Source: CAWJPW01 sp963844845 (lineage in GTDB: Bacteria > Acidobacteriota > Thermoanaerobaculia > Thermoanaerobaculales > Sulfomarinibacteraceae). Taken from it: a DNA stretch of 64,000 bases. The stretch spans positions 310,001-374,000 of the forward strand of contig CAWJPW010000010.1 of assembly GCA_963844845.1 (NCBI GenBank). Reading direction: 5' to 3'. Position 1 is the stretch's first letter. Every line of letters starts with the position of its first letter. The notes under the pieces were generated by a model. It searched no databases, was not told the DNA's origin, and saw only the letters and a list, made by a program, of their open reading frames with translations. Shown in pieces: positions 42,295 through 50,768 of the stretch. Made by a program: the position numbers and the translations under genes.

Positions 42295-45200
42295 ATGTCC
42301 GCGGGCTCGCGCCGGCACACCCTCGCCGCGGCGCTCGCCGAGCGCATCCTGCTGCTCGACGGCGCCACCGGCACCGCCCTGGCCGAGGCTGACCTCGACG
42401 CCGGGGCCTACGGCGGCGAAGCGCTGGTGGGCTGCCACGAGGCCCTCGTCCTCAGCTCCCCCGCCGCCGTTTTCGACCTCCACCGCCGTTACCTCGCAGC
42501 CGGCGCTGACATCGTCGAGACCGACACCTTTGGTGCCACCCCGGTGGTGCTGGCCGAGTACGGCCTCGCTGAACGTACCATCGAGCTCAACCGGCGGGCC
42601 GGCGAGCTGGCCCGCACGGCCTGCGCCGAGGCCGAGCGCACCAACCCGTCTCTACCGCGCTTCGTGGCCGGCTCCATCGGGCCTACCACACGATCGCTCA
42701 CCCTCACCGGGGGAACCACCTTTGCCGCGCTGGAGGCCGCCTATCGCCTCCAGGCCGAGGGCCTGGCCGCTGGCGGGGTCGATGTCCTCCTGGTCGAAAC
42801 CTGCCAGGACGCCCTCAATCTCAAGGCTGCCCTCATCGCCTGCCGCGACGCGGCCCCCGGGCTGCCGGTGGCGGTATCGGCCACCATCGAGCCCGGCGGC
42901 ACCACCCTCGGCGGCCAGACCATCGAGGCCGTACTGGCGATGGTGGAGCCATGGCGCCCGCTGTGGGTGGGCCTCAACTGCGCGACCGGACCCCGCGCCA
43001 TGGCCGACCACCTTCGCGCCCTGGCCCGGCTGGCGCCGTGCGCCGTCTCGGTGGTGCCCAACGCCGGCCTGCCCGACGCCGACGGTCGCTATCCCGAGGG
43101 CCCCGACGAGCTGGCGACGGAGCTCGAGCGCTTCGCCGCTGCCGGCTGGCTGAATCTCCTCGGCGGCTGCTGCGGCACCACCCCGGCCCATATCCGGCGG
43201 CTGCGGGAGGTTGCCGACCGCCATCGCCCGCGGCAGGCGGTGGCGTACGACCCGGGCCAGCTCGCCGGCGGTGAGCCGGTGGCCGTGCACCAGCAGCCCC
43301 CGCCCCTGATCATCGGCGAGCGCACCAACGTGCTCGGCTCGCGCAAGTTCAAGCGGCTCGTGGTGGAGGAGCGCTGGGCCGAGGCGGCGGAGGTCGGCCG
43401 CGCCCAGGCCCATGCCGGAGCGCAGGCGCTGGACCTCTGCGTAGCCGATCCGGAGGGAGACGAGGTGGCCAGGATGGCGGCCGCGGTGACCGCCCTCGCC
43501 CGCGCCACCCGGGTACCGCTGATGATCGACAGCACCGACCCGGCGGTTCTCGCCGCCGCCCTCACACGGGTCCCCGGCCGGCCGGTGCTCAACTCGGTGA
43601 ACCTCGAGGACGGCGGCGAACGCCTCGACGAGGTGGCCCGGCTCGCACGCCGCTTCGGCGCCCTGGTGGTGGCCGGCTGCATCGACGACCACCCCAGCGA
43701 GGGGATGGCGCGCAGCGCGGCGCGCAAGCTCGAGGTGGCGCACCGTCTGGTTGAACTACTCGAAGGCCACGGCCTCCGCCGCCAGGAGATCCTCGTGGAC
43801 GCCCTGGTGTTTCCGGCCGCCACCGGCGACCCCCAGTTCCGGGCCGCCGCCACCGAGACCGTGGCCGGAGTCTCCGCCATCAAGGCCGGCCTACCCGGTG
43901 TCAGCACCGTCCTGGGGATCTCCAACGTCTCCTTCGGTCTGCCCGCCGCCGGCCGCGAGGTCCTCAACGCCGTCTTCCTGCACCACTCGGTGCGTGCCGG
44001 CCTCGACGCGGCCATCGTCAACGCGCAGCAGCTGGTCCGCTTCCCGACTCTGGAGCCGGACGAGATAGCCGCCGCCGAGGCGGTGCTCTTCGACGGCTCC
44101 CAGGCGGCGGTGGACGCCTTCGTGGCCCGCTACCGCGAGGCGCGCCCCAGCCGTGCTGCCGGGTCCGACGCCCCTCCTGCCGAACACCTTCACCGCATGG
44201 TGGTCGAGGGCACCCGTAGCGGTCTCGAACCCCTGCTGGACCGGCTCCTGACAGAGCGGCCCGCCCTCGACATCGTCAACGGCCCGCTCATGGCCGGGAT
44301 GGACGAGGTCGGCCGTCTTTTCGGCGACGGGCAGCTCATCGTCGCCGAGGTCCTGGTCTCGGCCGAGGTGATGCAGGCGGCGGTGAATCACCTGCGCCCC
44401 CATATCACCGGCGACGAGGGCGCCACGCGCGGCTCGATCCTGCTAGCCACCGTACGCGGCGATGTCCACGACATCGGCAAGAACCTGGTGGGCATCATCT
44501 TCTCGACAAACGGGTACGAGGTCCGAGACCTCGGCGTGCAGGTACCTGCCGAACGCCTGGTGTCCGCCTGGCGGGAGCACCCCACCGACCTCATCGGCCT
44601 GTCCGGCCTCCTGGTACGGTCCGCCCACCGCATGGTGGACACCGTCGAGGAGCTGCGCGCGGCCGGCATCGACGCACCGGTGCTCGTCGGCGGCGCGGCC
44701 CTCACCGGCCGCTTCGTACGCGACCGCATTGCCCCGGCGTACGGCGCCCCGGTCCGCTACGCCGCCGACGCTATGGCCGGGCTTGCGGCCGCCAACGCCC
44801 TGCGTCGGGGCGAGCGCGACGGCTCGGTGCAACCTGCGGCGCGGAAGCCCACCCCACCCCCGGAGCCGGTGGCGGCGCCCCGACCGGAGCCGCCGGTGCT
44901 GGCGCCCGCGAGCCTCCCGCGTCCCCCGGATCTCGAGCGCCACGTCGCCGACCCGCTGCCGCTTGACGAGGTTCTCGCCCTCGTCAATCCACAGATGCTC
45001 TACGGCAAGCACCTGGGAGTGCGGGGATCGGTACAGAGCCTCCTCGAGCGCGGCGACGCCCGCGTCGAGGAGCTCACGGCACGGGTCGCGGCGCTCCGCG
45101 ACGAGGCCGTGGCCGAGGGCTGGCTGCGGCCCCGGGCGGTCTGGGCATTCACCCGCGCCTACGGGGACGGCGAGCGCGTGGTCCTGCTCGATCCCGAGGG

Positions 45201-45693
45201 CCGCCAGATCGCGACCCTCCCCTACCACCGCCAGGCCCGTCCACCTCACCTGTGCGCCGCTGACTGGGTTCATCCCGACCCTGCCGCCGGCGACACCGTC
45301 GCTCTCTTCGTCGTCACCGCCGGCGACGTCGCCGGGGCAGCTGCAAAGCTGCGCGACGCCGGCCGCCTGCTCGACTCCTTCGCTCTCCAGGCACTCGCAC
45401 TGGAAACTGCCGAGGCTGCGGCGGAGTGGGTCCATCGCCGCGTCCGCACGCTCTGGGGCCTCCCGGACCCACCCAACCTCACCATCCAAGAGATGTTTCG
45501 CGCCCGCTACCGCGGCATCAGACTCTCCTTCGGTTACCCGGCATGCCCGGCTCTCGAGCCCCAGGCCACCATCTTCAGCATCCTCCGACCCGCGGCAATC
45601 GGGGTCGTGCTCACCGACGGCCTCATGATGGCTCCCGAGGCCAGCGTCTCGGCAGTGGTCTTCCACCATCCCGGGGCGCGCTACTTCGCGTAA
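42295..45693 (+). CDS. metH: Cobalamin-dependent methionine synthase MetH
   Basis: 1132 aa, full length. Domains in order: homocysteine S-methyltransferase (to about 310; zinc ligands Cys in LNCATG at about 228 and GGCCGTTP at about 290), pterin-binding (GERTNVLGSRKFKRLV onward), cobalamin cap and Rossmann domain (DVHDIGKN, about 723), and the C-terminal SAM-binding activation domain (RARYRGIRLSFGYPACP...TDGLMMAPEASVSA). Makes methionine from homocysteine and methyl-THF. The activation domain is retained, unlike in some Acidobacteria where it is split. No recognisable SAM or cobalamin riboswitch upstream. Confidence 0.96.
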   Translation: MSAGSRRHTLAAALAERILLLDGATGTALAEADLDAGAYGGEALVGCHEALVLSSPAAVFDLHRRYLAAGADIVETDTFGATPVVLAEYGLAERTIELNRRAGELARTACAEAERTNPSLPRFVAGSIGPTTRSLTLTGGTTFAALEAAYRLQAEGLAAGGVDVLLVETCQDALNLKAALIACRDAAPGLPVAVSATIEPGGTTLGGQTIEAVLAMVEPWRPLWVGLNCATGPRAMADHLRALARLAPCAVSVVPNAGLPDADGRYPEGPDELATELERFAAAGWLNLLGGCCGTTPAHIRRLREVADRHRPRQAVAYDPGQLAGGEPVAVHQQPPPLIIGERTNVLGSRKFKRLVVEERWAEAAEVGRAQAHAGAQALDLCVADPEGDEVARMAAAVTALARATRVPLMIDSTDPAVLAAALTRVPGRPVLNSVNLEDGGERLDEVARLARRFGALVVAGCIDDHPSEGMARSAARKLEVAHRLVELLEGHGLRRQEILVDALVFPAATGDPQFRAAATETVAGVSAIKAGLPGVSTVLGISNVSFGLPAAGREVLNAVFLHHSVRAGLDAAIVNAQQLVRFPTLEPDEIAAAEAVLFDGSQAAVDAFVARYREARPSRAAGSDAPPAEHLHRMVVEGTRSGLEPLLDRLLTERPALDIVNGPLMAGMDEVGRLFGDGQLIVAEVLVSAEVMQAAVNHLRPHITGDEGATRGSILLATVRGDVHDIGKNLVGIIFSTNGYEVRDLGVQVPAERLVSAWREHPTDLIGLSGLLVRSAHRMVDTVEELRAAGIDAPVLVGGAALTGRFVRDRIAPAYGAPVRYAADAMAGLAAANALRRGERDGSVQPAARKPTPPPEPVAAPRPEPPVLAPASLPRPPDLERHVADPLPLDEVLALVNPQMLYGKHLGVRGSVQSLLERGDARVEELTARVAALRDEAVAEGWLRPRAVWAFTRAYGDGERVVLLDPEGRQIATLPYHRQARPPHLCAADWVHPDPAAGDTVALFVVTAGDVAGAAAKLRDAGRLLDSFALQALALETAEAAAEWVHRRVRTLWGLPDPPNLTIQEMFRARYRGIRLSFGYPACPALEPQATIFSILRPAAIGVVLTDGLMMAPEASVSAVVFHHPGARYFA

Positions 45694-46235
45694 GCGCAGG
45701 GGAACCGCCCAGCCTCCTCTCCCCAGACGGCTCGCCCGCCGGACGACCTGTGCTCCGAGGCGATGGTAGAGGGGTTTCGGTGAGCGCCATGGGATTGCTG
45801 GCAGGGGTGCTGCGGACACCGGCTCCCGGGCGGCGGCTGTGTCGCCGCCCGTCGGCGCGTTCGCGAAGGGGGCGACGGCAGAAACCGCCCAGCGGCAACA
45901 TGGCCCCCTTCGCGCCCTGCGCCGAGTCGCCTACCTGATGGCCGTGGGAGCCCCCCCGAACACTGTTCCCGCCAGCGCGCTACGAACGAGGAGGCGCCCC
46001 AGGAAAAGTGTTCGGGACGGCACGCCCGCCGGAGGACCTGTGCTCCGGAGGGTTGGTGAGGCTGTCAGGGCACGCCGCCGCGCCGACAGGCGCGGCCGGA
46101 CGCGCCCCGGCGCCTGCCCACCACGCCAGCACGGAAACCAACCGTAGCCAAACGCTTCGCTATACTCGACACAAGGAACCATGACAAGCTGAGCGCCTTG
46201 GGCCTCGTCCTGCGGGCGTTCACGTGGGGAGCCCG
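45694..46235. other. Intergenic region with dispersed GC-rich repeat
   Basis: 541 bp without a supported gene. It holds one copy of a long structured repeat (45787-46050) and an extra copy of its 3' motif at 45727-45760. Several short frames cross it but have no ribosome site or protein-like composition. Confidence 0.6.
45787..46050 (+). repeat. Dispersed structured repeat, copy A
   Basis: About 264 bp sharing blocks with an inverted copy at 61435-61721: CACCGGCTCCCGG, a GGGCGGCG..CGCCGCCC hairpin, CCGTCGGCGCG, GCCGAGTCGCCT, CCGTGGGAGCCCCCC and GGACGGCACGCCCGCCGGAGG. Hairpins are kept while the loops differ. Confidence 0.75.
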
Positions 46236-47246
46236 ATGGAGCCGGACCGTCTTGGACTCTACCGCTTGATGCTCACCAGCCGCCTCCTCGAGGAGGCGCT
46301 GGCCGAGCTGTGGCGGGCCGGCCTGATCTCCGGCGAGATGCACCTGGGCATCGGCGAGGAGGGGATCGTCGCCGGCGTCGTGGACCACCTGGACGACGGC
46401 GATGCCATCGCCGCCGACCATCGCTCCACCCCGCCACTGGTCATGCGCGGCGTCGACATGGCCGCCCTGGCGGCAGAGTGCATGGGCCGCGAAGCCGGCC
46501 TCGGCCGCGGTCTCGGCGGCCACATGCACCTGATGTCTCGCGACCACCTTGCCGCCGCCTCAGGCATCGTCGGCGCCTCCGGCCCGCTGGCCTGCGGCTT
46601 CGCCCTCGCCCACCAGCGGCTGAAGCGCGACCGGGTGGCGATCGCCTTCTTCGGCGAGGGCGCCATGAACCAGGGAATGCTGCTCGAGTCCCTCAACCTC
46701 GCAGCCTGCTGGCGGCTACCGGTGCTCTTCGTGTGCAAGGACAACGGCATGGCGATCACCACGCCGTCTGCGCGCGTCACCGCCGGAAGCCTGCCCGACC
46801 GGGCGCGGGCCCTGGGCGTCCCCGCCCACGAGGTGGACGGCGCCGACGTCGAGGCCGTGTGGCGGGTGGCCGGGGAGGCCATCGCCCTCGCCCGCCGCGG
46901 CCGCGGCCCCAGCTACGTGCAGGCCTCCTGCGTACGCCCTGAGGGCCACTTCCTGGGCGACCCGCTGCTCCGCCTGGTTCGCCACCCGGCCGCCGAGCTC
47001 GGCCAACGGGCCGGCCCCCTGCTCAAGGCGGTGACCCGGCGCACGGGCGGTGGTCTCGGCCAACGCGCCTCCAGCCTGGGGACCATCACCGGCATGGTGG
47101 CCAGGGCAGCCGGCATGCGTGGCCGCGATCCACTCCGGCGCCTGCGTGGCCGCCTCGCCGCCTCGCGCGACGATCTCGCCCGCCTCGAGGACGAGGTCGG
47201 CGCCACCGTGGCAACCGCCGTGACCCGGGCGAGGGAGGCGCCATGA
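46236..47246 (+). CDS. pdhA: Pyruvate/acetoin dehydrogenase-type E1 alpha subunit
   Basis: 336 aa. ThDP-binding motif GEGAMNQGMLLESLNLAACWRLPVLFVCKDN (GDG-30-NN type, about 147-175). LGIGEEGIVAGVV, DHRSTPPLVMRGVD and GGHMHLMSRDH complete the E1 alpha pattern. The next gene is E1 beta with a 4-bp overlap (ATGA). No E2 or E3 gene lies beside them. Oxidative decarboxylation of pyruvate, acetoin or a branched 2-oxoacid; which one is open. GGGGAG precedes the ATG; a GTG four codons upstream is possible. Confidence 0.9.
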   Translation: MEPDRLGLYRLMLTSRLLEEALAELWRAGLISGEMHLGIGEEGIVAGVVDHLDDGDAIAADHRSTPPLVMRGVDMAALAAECMGREAGLGRGLGGHMHLMSRDHLAAASGIVGASGPLACGFALAHQRLKRDRVAIAFFGEGAMNQGMLLESLNLAACWRLPVLFVCKDNGMAITTPSARVTAGSLPDRARALGVPAHEVDGADVEAVWRVAGEAIALARRGRGPSYVQASCVRPEGHFLGDPLLRLVRHPAAELGQRAGPLLKAVTRRTGGGLGQRASSLGTITGMVARAAGMRGRDPLRRLRGRLAASRDDLARLEDEVGATVATAVTRAREAP

Positions 47247-48256
47247 GACAGATGGGCTTCGCCGACGCCATCGACGACGCCCTCGCCCAGGCCATGGCCG
47301 GCGACGACCGCGTCGTCGTCTTCGGCGAGGACGTCCCCGGCCTGCGCATGAACCTCTACGCCCGCTTCGGCGAGGGCCGTGTCCGTCCGGCCCCGATCAG
47401 CGAGTCGGCCTTCCTGGGCGCGGCGGTGGGAGCCGCGATGGCCGGCCTGCGACCCGTCGTCGAGATCATGCTGGTGGACTTCGTCGCCGTCGCCGCCGAT
47501 GCCCTGGTCAACCATGCGGCCAAGGTCAGCACCTTCTCCGGAGGTCGCTGGCGGGCGCCGATGGTGGTGCGGGCCGCGTGCGGCGGTGGCTACGGCGACG
47601 GCGGTCAACACGAGCAGGCGCTGTGGGGCTGGCTCGCCCACATCCCCGGCCTCGCCGTGGTCGTCCCGTCGACCCCGGCGGACGCAGGCGCCTTGCTCCT
47701 CGGCGCCATCGACCACGACGGCCCGGTGATCTACCTGGAGCACAAGCTGCTCTCCGCCCCGTGGCGCGACTACCTGGGGAGCGGGGGGCGGTCCACCGTG
47801 TCCTACGACGTACCAGCTGCTGGCGCCGACGGCCCGGTACCCGACCGTTGGGAGCCCGCACCGCTCGGCGAAGCGGCAGCGCGCCGCGAAGGAAGCGACC
47901 TCACCCTCGTGAGCGTCGGCGTCGGCGTCCACCGGGCGCAGGCTGCGGCTGAGCGGCTCGCCGGCCAGGGGGTCGACTGCACGGTCCTCGACCTGCGCAC
48001 CGTACAGCCTCTCGACCGGGCGAGCTTCTCCGCCGCCGCCGAGCGCACCGGGCGTGTCGTGGCCGTGGACGAGGACTACCGCGACTTCGGCCTCTCCGGA
48101 GAGCTCGCCGCCACCCTCCTGGAAGCGGGCCTCGCCGCCCGGTTCACACGGGTCGCAGTGGAGGATACGATCCCCTACGACCGCCGACGTGAGGACCTCG
48201 CCCTGCCCAGCGTTGCCCGCATCGTGGACGCGGCGAAGCGGCTCATGGACGACTGA
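47243..48256 (+). CDS. pdhB: Pyruvate/acetoin dehydrogenase-type E1 beta subunit
   Basis: 337 aa. Pairs with E1 alpha. Family markers are FGEDVPGLRMNL, PISESAFLGAAVGAAMAGLRPVVEIMLVDF, RAACGGGYGDGGQHEQAL, VPSTPADAGALLLGAI, YLEHKLL and DLRTVQPLD. ThDP-activating Glu lies in GED/SES region. Coupled translation with alpha. Because E2 and E3 are absent here, they must be encoded elsewhere. Confidence 0.92.
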   Translation: MRQMGFADAIDDALAQAMAGDDRVVVFGEDVPGLRMNLYARFGEGRVRPAPISESAFLGAAVGAAMAGLRPVVEIMLVDFVAVAADALVNHAAKVSTFSGGRWRAPMVVRAACGGGYGDGGQHEQALWGWLAHIPGLAVVVPSTPADAGALLLGAIDHDGPVIYLEHKLLSAPWRDYLGSGGRSTVSYDVPAAGADGPVPDRWEPAPLGEAAARREGSDLTLVSVGVGVHRAQAAAERLAGQGVDCTVLDLRTVQPLDRASFSAAAERTGRVVAVDEDYRDFGLSGELAATLLEAGLAARFTRVAVEDTIPYDRRREDLALPSVARIVDAAKRLMDD

Positions 48257-48614
48257 GCCGACATCCGTTCAGAAAGTATCGCGGCCCCTCTTGACACCCG
48301 GCTACTCAAGCGTATTTTCTTGTTACGTGGAGACAGGAGAGCTCACCGAGCAGCCGCCCAGTCGGCTTCCTGGCGTGCACGAGCACGCCACGGTATGGCT
48401 TTACCTATCGCTTGACGTGACTGCGTCGTCTCCCGCCGCCCTCCGGTCCGCCGCGTGCCCTACGCGGCTCCCTCTACCGGGGCATACCGCCTAGCGGAAA
48501 ACCACGATGCACCCGCAGCCCGCAAGGGCCCGCCGCGCGGCTCACGCCGCAGTCGGGACCGTGCTTCACAAGAGCACCGCCGTGCGAACGCTTCGCACTC
48601 TGTGGAGGTACCAC
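48257..48614 (+). promoter_or_regulatory. Promoter and structured leader of the kamA cluster
   Basis: The 358 bp in front of kamA contain a promoter (48291-48318) and about 290 bp of leader with stable hairpins: TGGCGTGC-ACGA-GCACGCCA (48371-48390), and GTGCGAA-CGC-TTCGCAC (48582-48598) just before the ribosome site. I recognise no known riboswitch class. Translational or ligand control is possible but unproven. Confidence 0.45.
48291..48318 (+). promoter_or_regulatory. Sigma-70-type promoter for the kamA cluster
   Basis: TTGACA (48291-48296), 16-bp spacer, TATTTT (48313-48318). Perfect -35 and a fair -10. About 300 bp upstream of the kamA ATG, so the mRNA has a long leader. Confidence 0.7.
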
Positions 48615-49781
48615 ATGCCTTCTGTCCAGGAAGCCGACATCTCGCTGATTGCCGACGTCACGGCCCGCCGCGAGGCCGTGTGCCGGGTCTTCGGCGAGAC
48701 GTACAACCCCGATTCGTGGGCGGACTGGCGTTGGCAGATGCGCCACCGCCTGATCAAGCCCGAGCACTTCGAGCGCCTCCTTCACCTCAGCCGCGAGGAG
48801 CGGGTGGGCTTGGAGGTGGCGCAGGAGAAGTTCTCGGTGGCGGTGACGCCGCACTTCGCGTCGCTCATGGACCCTGACGACGCGAGCTGTCCGATCCGCC
48901 TGCAGGTCGTGCCGCGCGCAGCGGAGATCGCGGTGACCCGCGGCGACATGGAGGACCCGTGCGGCGAGGACCACGACAGTGTCGTCGACGGGCTGGTCCA
49001 CCGCTATCCCGACCGCGTCCTCCTCCTCGCCCTCGACACCTGCGCGGCCTACTGCCGCTACTGCACCCGTTCCCGTCTCGTCGGCCAGGGCGAGCTCGAC
49101 CCCCTCAACCGCCGCTTCGACGCCATCATCGCCTACCTCGAGGAGCACACCGAGGTGCGCGACGTGCTCCTGTCCGGGGGCGACCCGCTGCTCATGTCGG
49201 AGGACCGCCTCGACGCGCTCCTCGAACGCATCCGGGCGATCCCGCACATCCAGTTCGTGCGCATCGGCAGCCGCGTACCTAGCTTCCTGCCGCAGCGCAT
49301 CACTCCCGAGCTGGTGACCGTGCTCCGCCGCCACCGGGTGTGGCTGTCGCTTCACTTCAGCCACGCCAGGGAGCTCACTCCGGAGGTGGCTGCGGCGTGC
49401 GACCTGCTGGCCGACGGCGGCATCCCGCTGGGCAGCCAGACGGTCCTGCTCAAGGGCGTGAACGACAGCGTCGAGGCGCTCCGCGACCTCTTCCACGGGC
49501 TCCTCATGATCCGGGTGCGGCCCTACTACCTCTACCAGGCCGACCCGGTGGTGGGCACCGGGCACCTCCGCACCTCGGTGGCCAAGGGCATCGAGCTGAT
49601 CTCCAAGCTACGCGGGCACACCACCGGCTACGCGGTGCCCACCTACGTGGTCGACGCCCCCGGCGGCGGCGGCAAGATCCCGGTCCAGGCCGACACTGTG
49701 TTGGATTACGACAACGGGGTGGCGACGCTGCGCAACTGGGAGGGCCGGACCTTCTCCTACGTCGACCCGGAAGGGAGCTGA
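48615..49781 (+). CDS. kamA: Lysine 2,3-aminomutase (KamA family radical SAM/PLP enzyme)
   Basis: 388 aa. Radical SAM cluster CAAYCRYC (Cys143, Cys147, Cys150); PLP Lys354 in DAPGGGGK. The two Asp residues that bind the lysine side-chain amine in the clostridial enzyme are kept as Asp310 (QADPVVG) and Asp347 (VVDAPGG), whereas glutamate 2,3-aminomutases have Lys/Asn there. So lysine is the expected substrate, giving L-beta-lysine. GGAGG seven bases before the ATG. First gene of a four-gene cluster with two ATP-grasp ligases and a GNAT. The N-terminal KamA helical domain is present. Confidence 0.93.
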   Translation: MPSVQEADISLIADVTARREAVCRVFGETYNPDSWADWRWQMRHRLIKPEHFERLLHLSREERVGLEVAQEKFSVAVTPHFASLMDPDDASCPIRLQVVPRAAEIAVTRGDMEDPCGEDHDSVVDGLVHRYPDRVLLLALDTCAAYCRYCTRSRLVGQGELDPLNRRFDAIIAYLEEHTEVRDVLLSGGDPLLMSEDRLDALLERIRAIPHIQFVRIGSRVPSFLPQRITPELVTVLRRHRVWLSLHFSHARELTPEVAAACDLLADGGIPLGSQTVLLKGVNDSVEALRDLFHGLLMIRVRPYYLYQADPVVGTGHLRTSVAKGIELISKLRGHTTGYAVPTYVVDAPGGGGKIPVQADTVLDYDNGVATLRNWEGRTFSYVDPEGS

Positions 49782-49784
49782 ACC

Positions 49785-50768
49785 ATGTGCCGGGTGGGCC
49801 TGACCTACGACCTCAAGAGCGATTACCTGACACTCGGCTACACCCCCCACGACGTCATGGAGTTCGACGACGAGGGGACGGTGACGGGACTGGAAGCGGC
49901 CCTCGCCGCCAACGGCTGCACGCCCGAACGCGTGGGCCGCGCTCAGGAGCTGGCTCGCCGCCTGGCGGCTGGCGAGCGCTGGGATCTCGTCTTCAACATC
50001 GCCGAGGGCCTCGGCGGCCGTTGCCGCGAGGCCCAGGTACCTTCGCTGTGCGAGCTCTATCAGCAGCCCTACACCTTCTCGGACCCCCTCACCTGCTCGG
50101 TCACCCTGGACAAGGCGGTGGCCAAGCGATTGGTGCGTGACGCCGGCATCCCCACCCCCGCCTTCGCGGTGGTCGAGACGCCCGCGGACGCCGAAGCCGT
50201 CGACCTGCCCTTCCCGGTCTTCGTGAAGCCGCTGGCCGAGGGCAGCTCCAAGGGGGTCACCGGACGCTCCCTGGTGGAGGAGCCCTCGGAGCTCCCCGCT
50301 CGCTGCCGCGAGCTCCTGGAGAGCGCCGGACAGCCGCTCCTGGTGGAGACCTTCTTGCCGGGCCGCGAGGTCACGGTGGGCGTCATCGGCAACGGTGCCG
50401 TCGCGCGGGTGGTGGGCGTCATGGAGGTGCACTTCACCACGCACTCCCAGGACGCGGCCTACACCGCCCTCAACAAGGACAAGTACCTCGACTGCATACG
50501 CTACGAGCTCCTCAACGGCGACCGCTTCGGTCAGGACGCCGCGCGCCTCGGCCTCGCGGCGTACCGCGTTCTCGGCTGCCGCGACGCCGGCCGCATCGAC
50601 CTGCGCGCCGACGCCGACGGCCGCCTCAGCTTCCTCGAGGCCAACCCGCTCCCCGGCCTCCACGAGGTCCGCTCCGACCTGCCGATCCTGGCACGCCTGG
50701 CGGGGATCCCGTATCGTCGGCTCATGGGTGACATCCTCACCGCGGCCCTGGCCCGCTACGCACCGTGA
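49785..50768 (+). CDS. D-Ala-D-Ala-ligase-like ATP-grasp enzyme (1)
   Basis: 327 aa. ATP-grasp core: FPVFVKPLAEGSSKGV (ATP-binding loop), LLVETFLPGREVTVGVIG, GRIDLRADADGRLSFLEANPLPGL (Mg-binding Asp/Glu/Asn). N-terminal half differs from true Ddl: MCRVGLTYDLKSDYLTLGY and DLVFNIAEGLGGRCREAQVPSLCELYQQPYTFSDP. Starts 3 bp after kamA and overlaps the second ligase by 4 bp. A house-keeping cell-wall role is unlikely; ligation of an amino acid such as beta-lysine to another is inference from context. Confidence 0.85.
   Translation: MCRVGLTYDLKSDYLTLGYTPHDVMEFDDEGTVTGLEAALAANGCTPERVGRAQELARRLAAGERWDLVFNIAEGLGGRCREAQVPSLCELYQQPYTFSDPLTCSVTLDKAVAKRLVRDAGIPTPAFAVVETPADAEAVDLPFPVFVKPLAEGSSKGVTGRSLVEEPSELPARCRELLESAGQPLLVETFLPGREVTVGVIGNGAVARVVGVMEVHFTTHSQDAAYTALNKDKYLDCIRYELLNGDRFGQDAARLGLAAYRVLGCRDAGRIDLRADADGRLSFLEANPLPGLHEVRSDLPILARLAGIPYRRLMGDILTAALARYAP

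Noticed and set aside
48325..48614. Lysine riboswitch in the kamA leader
   Set aside because: Conserved lysine-box segments are missing; hairpins present do not match the five-helix layout.
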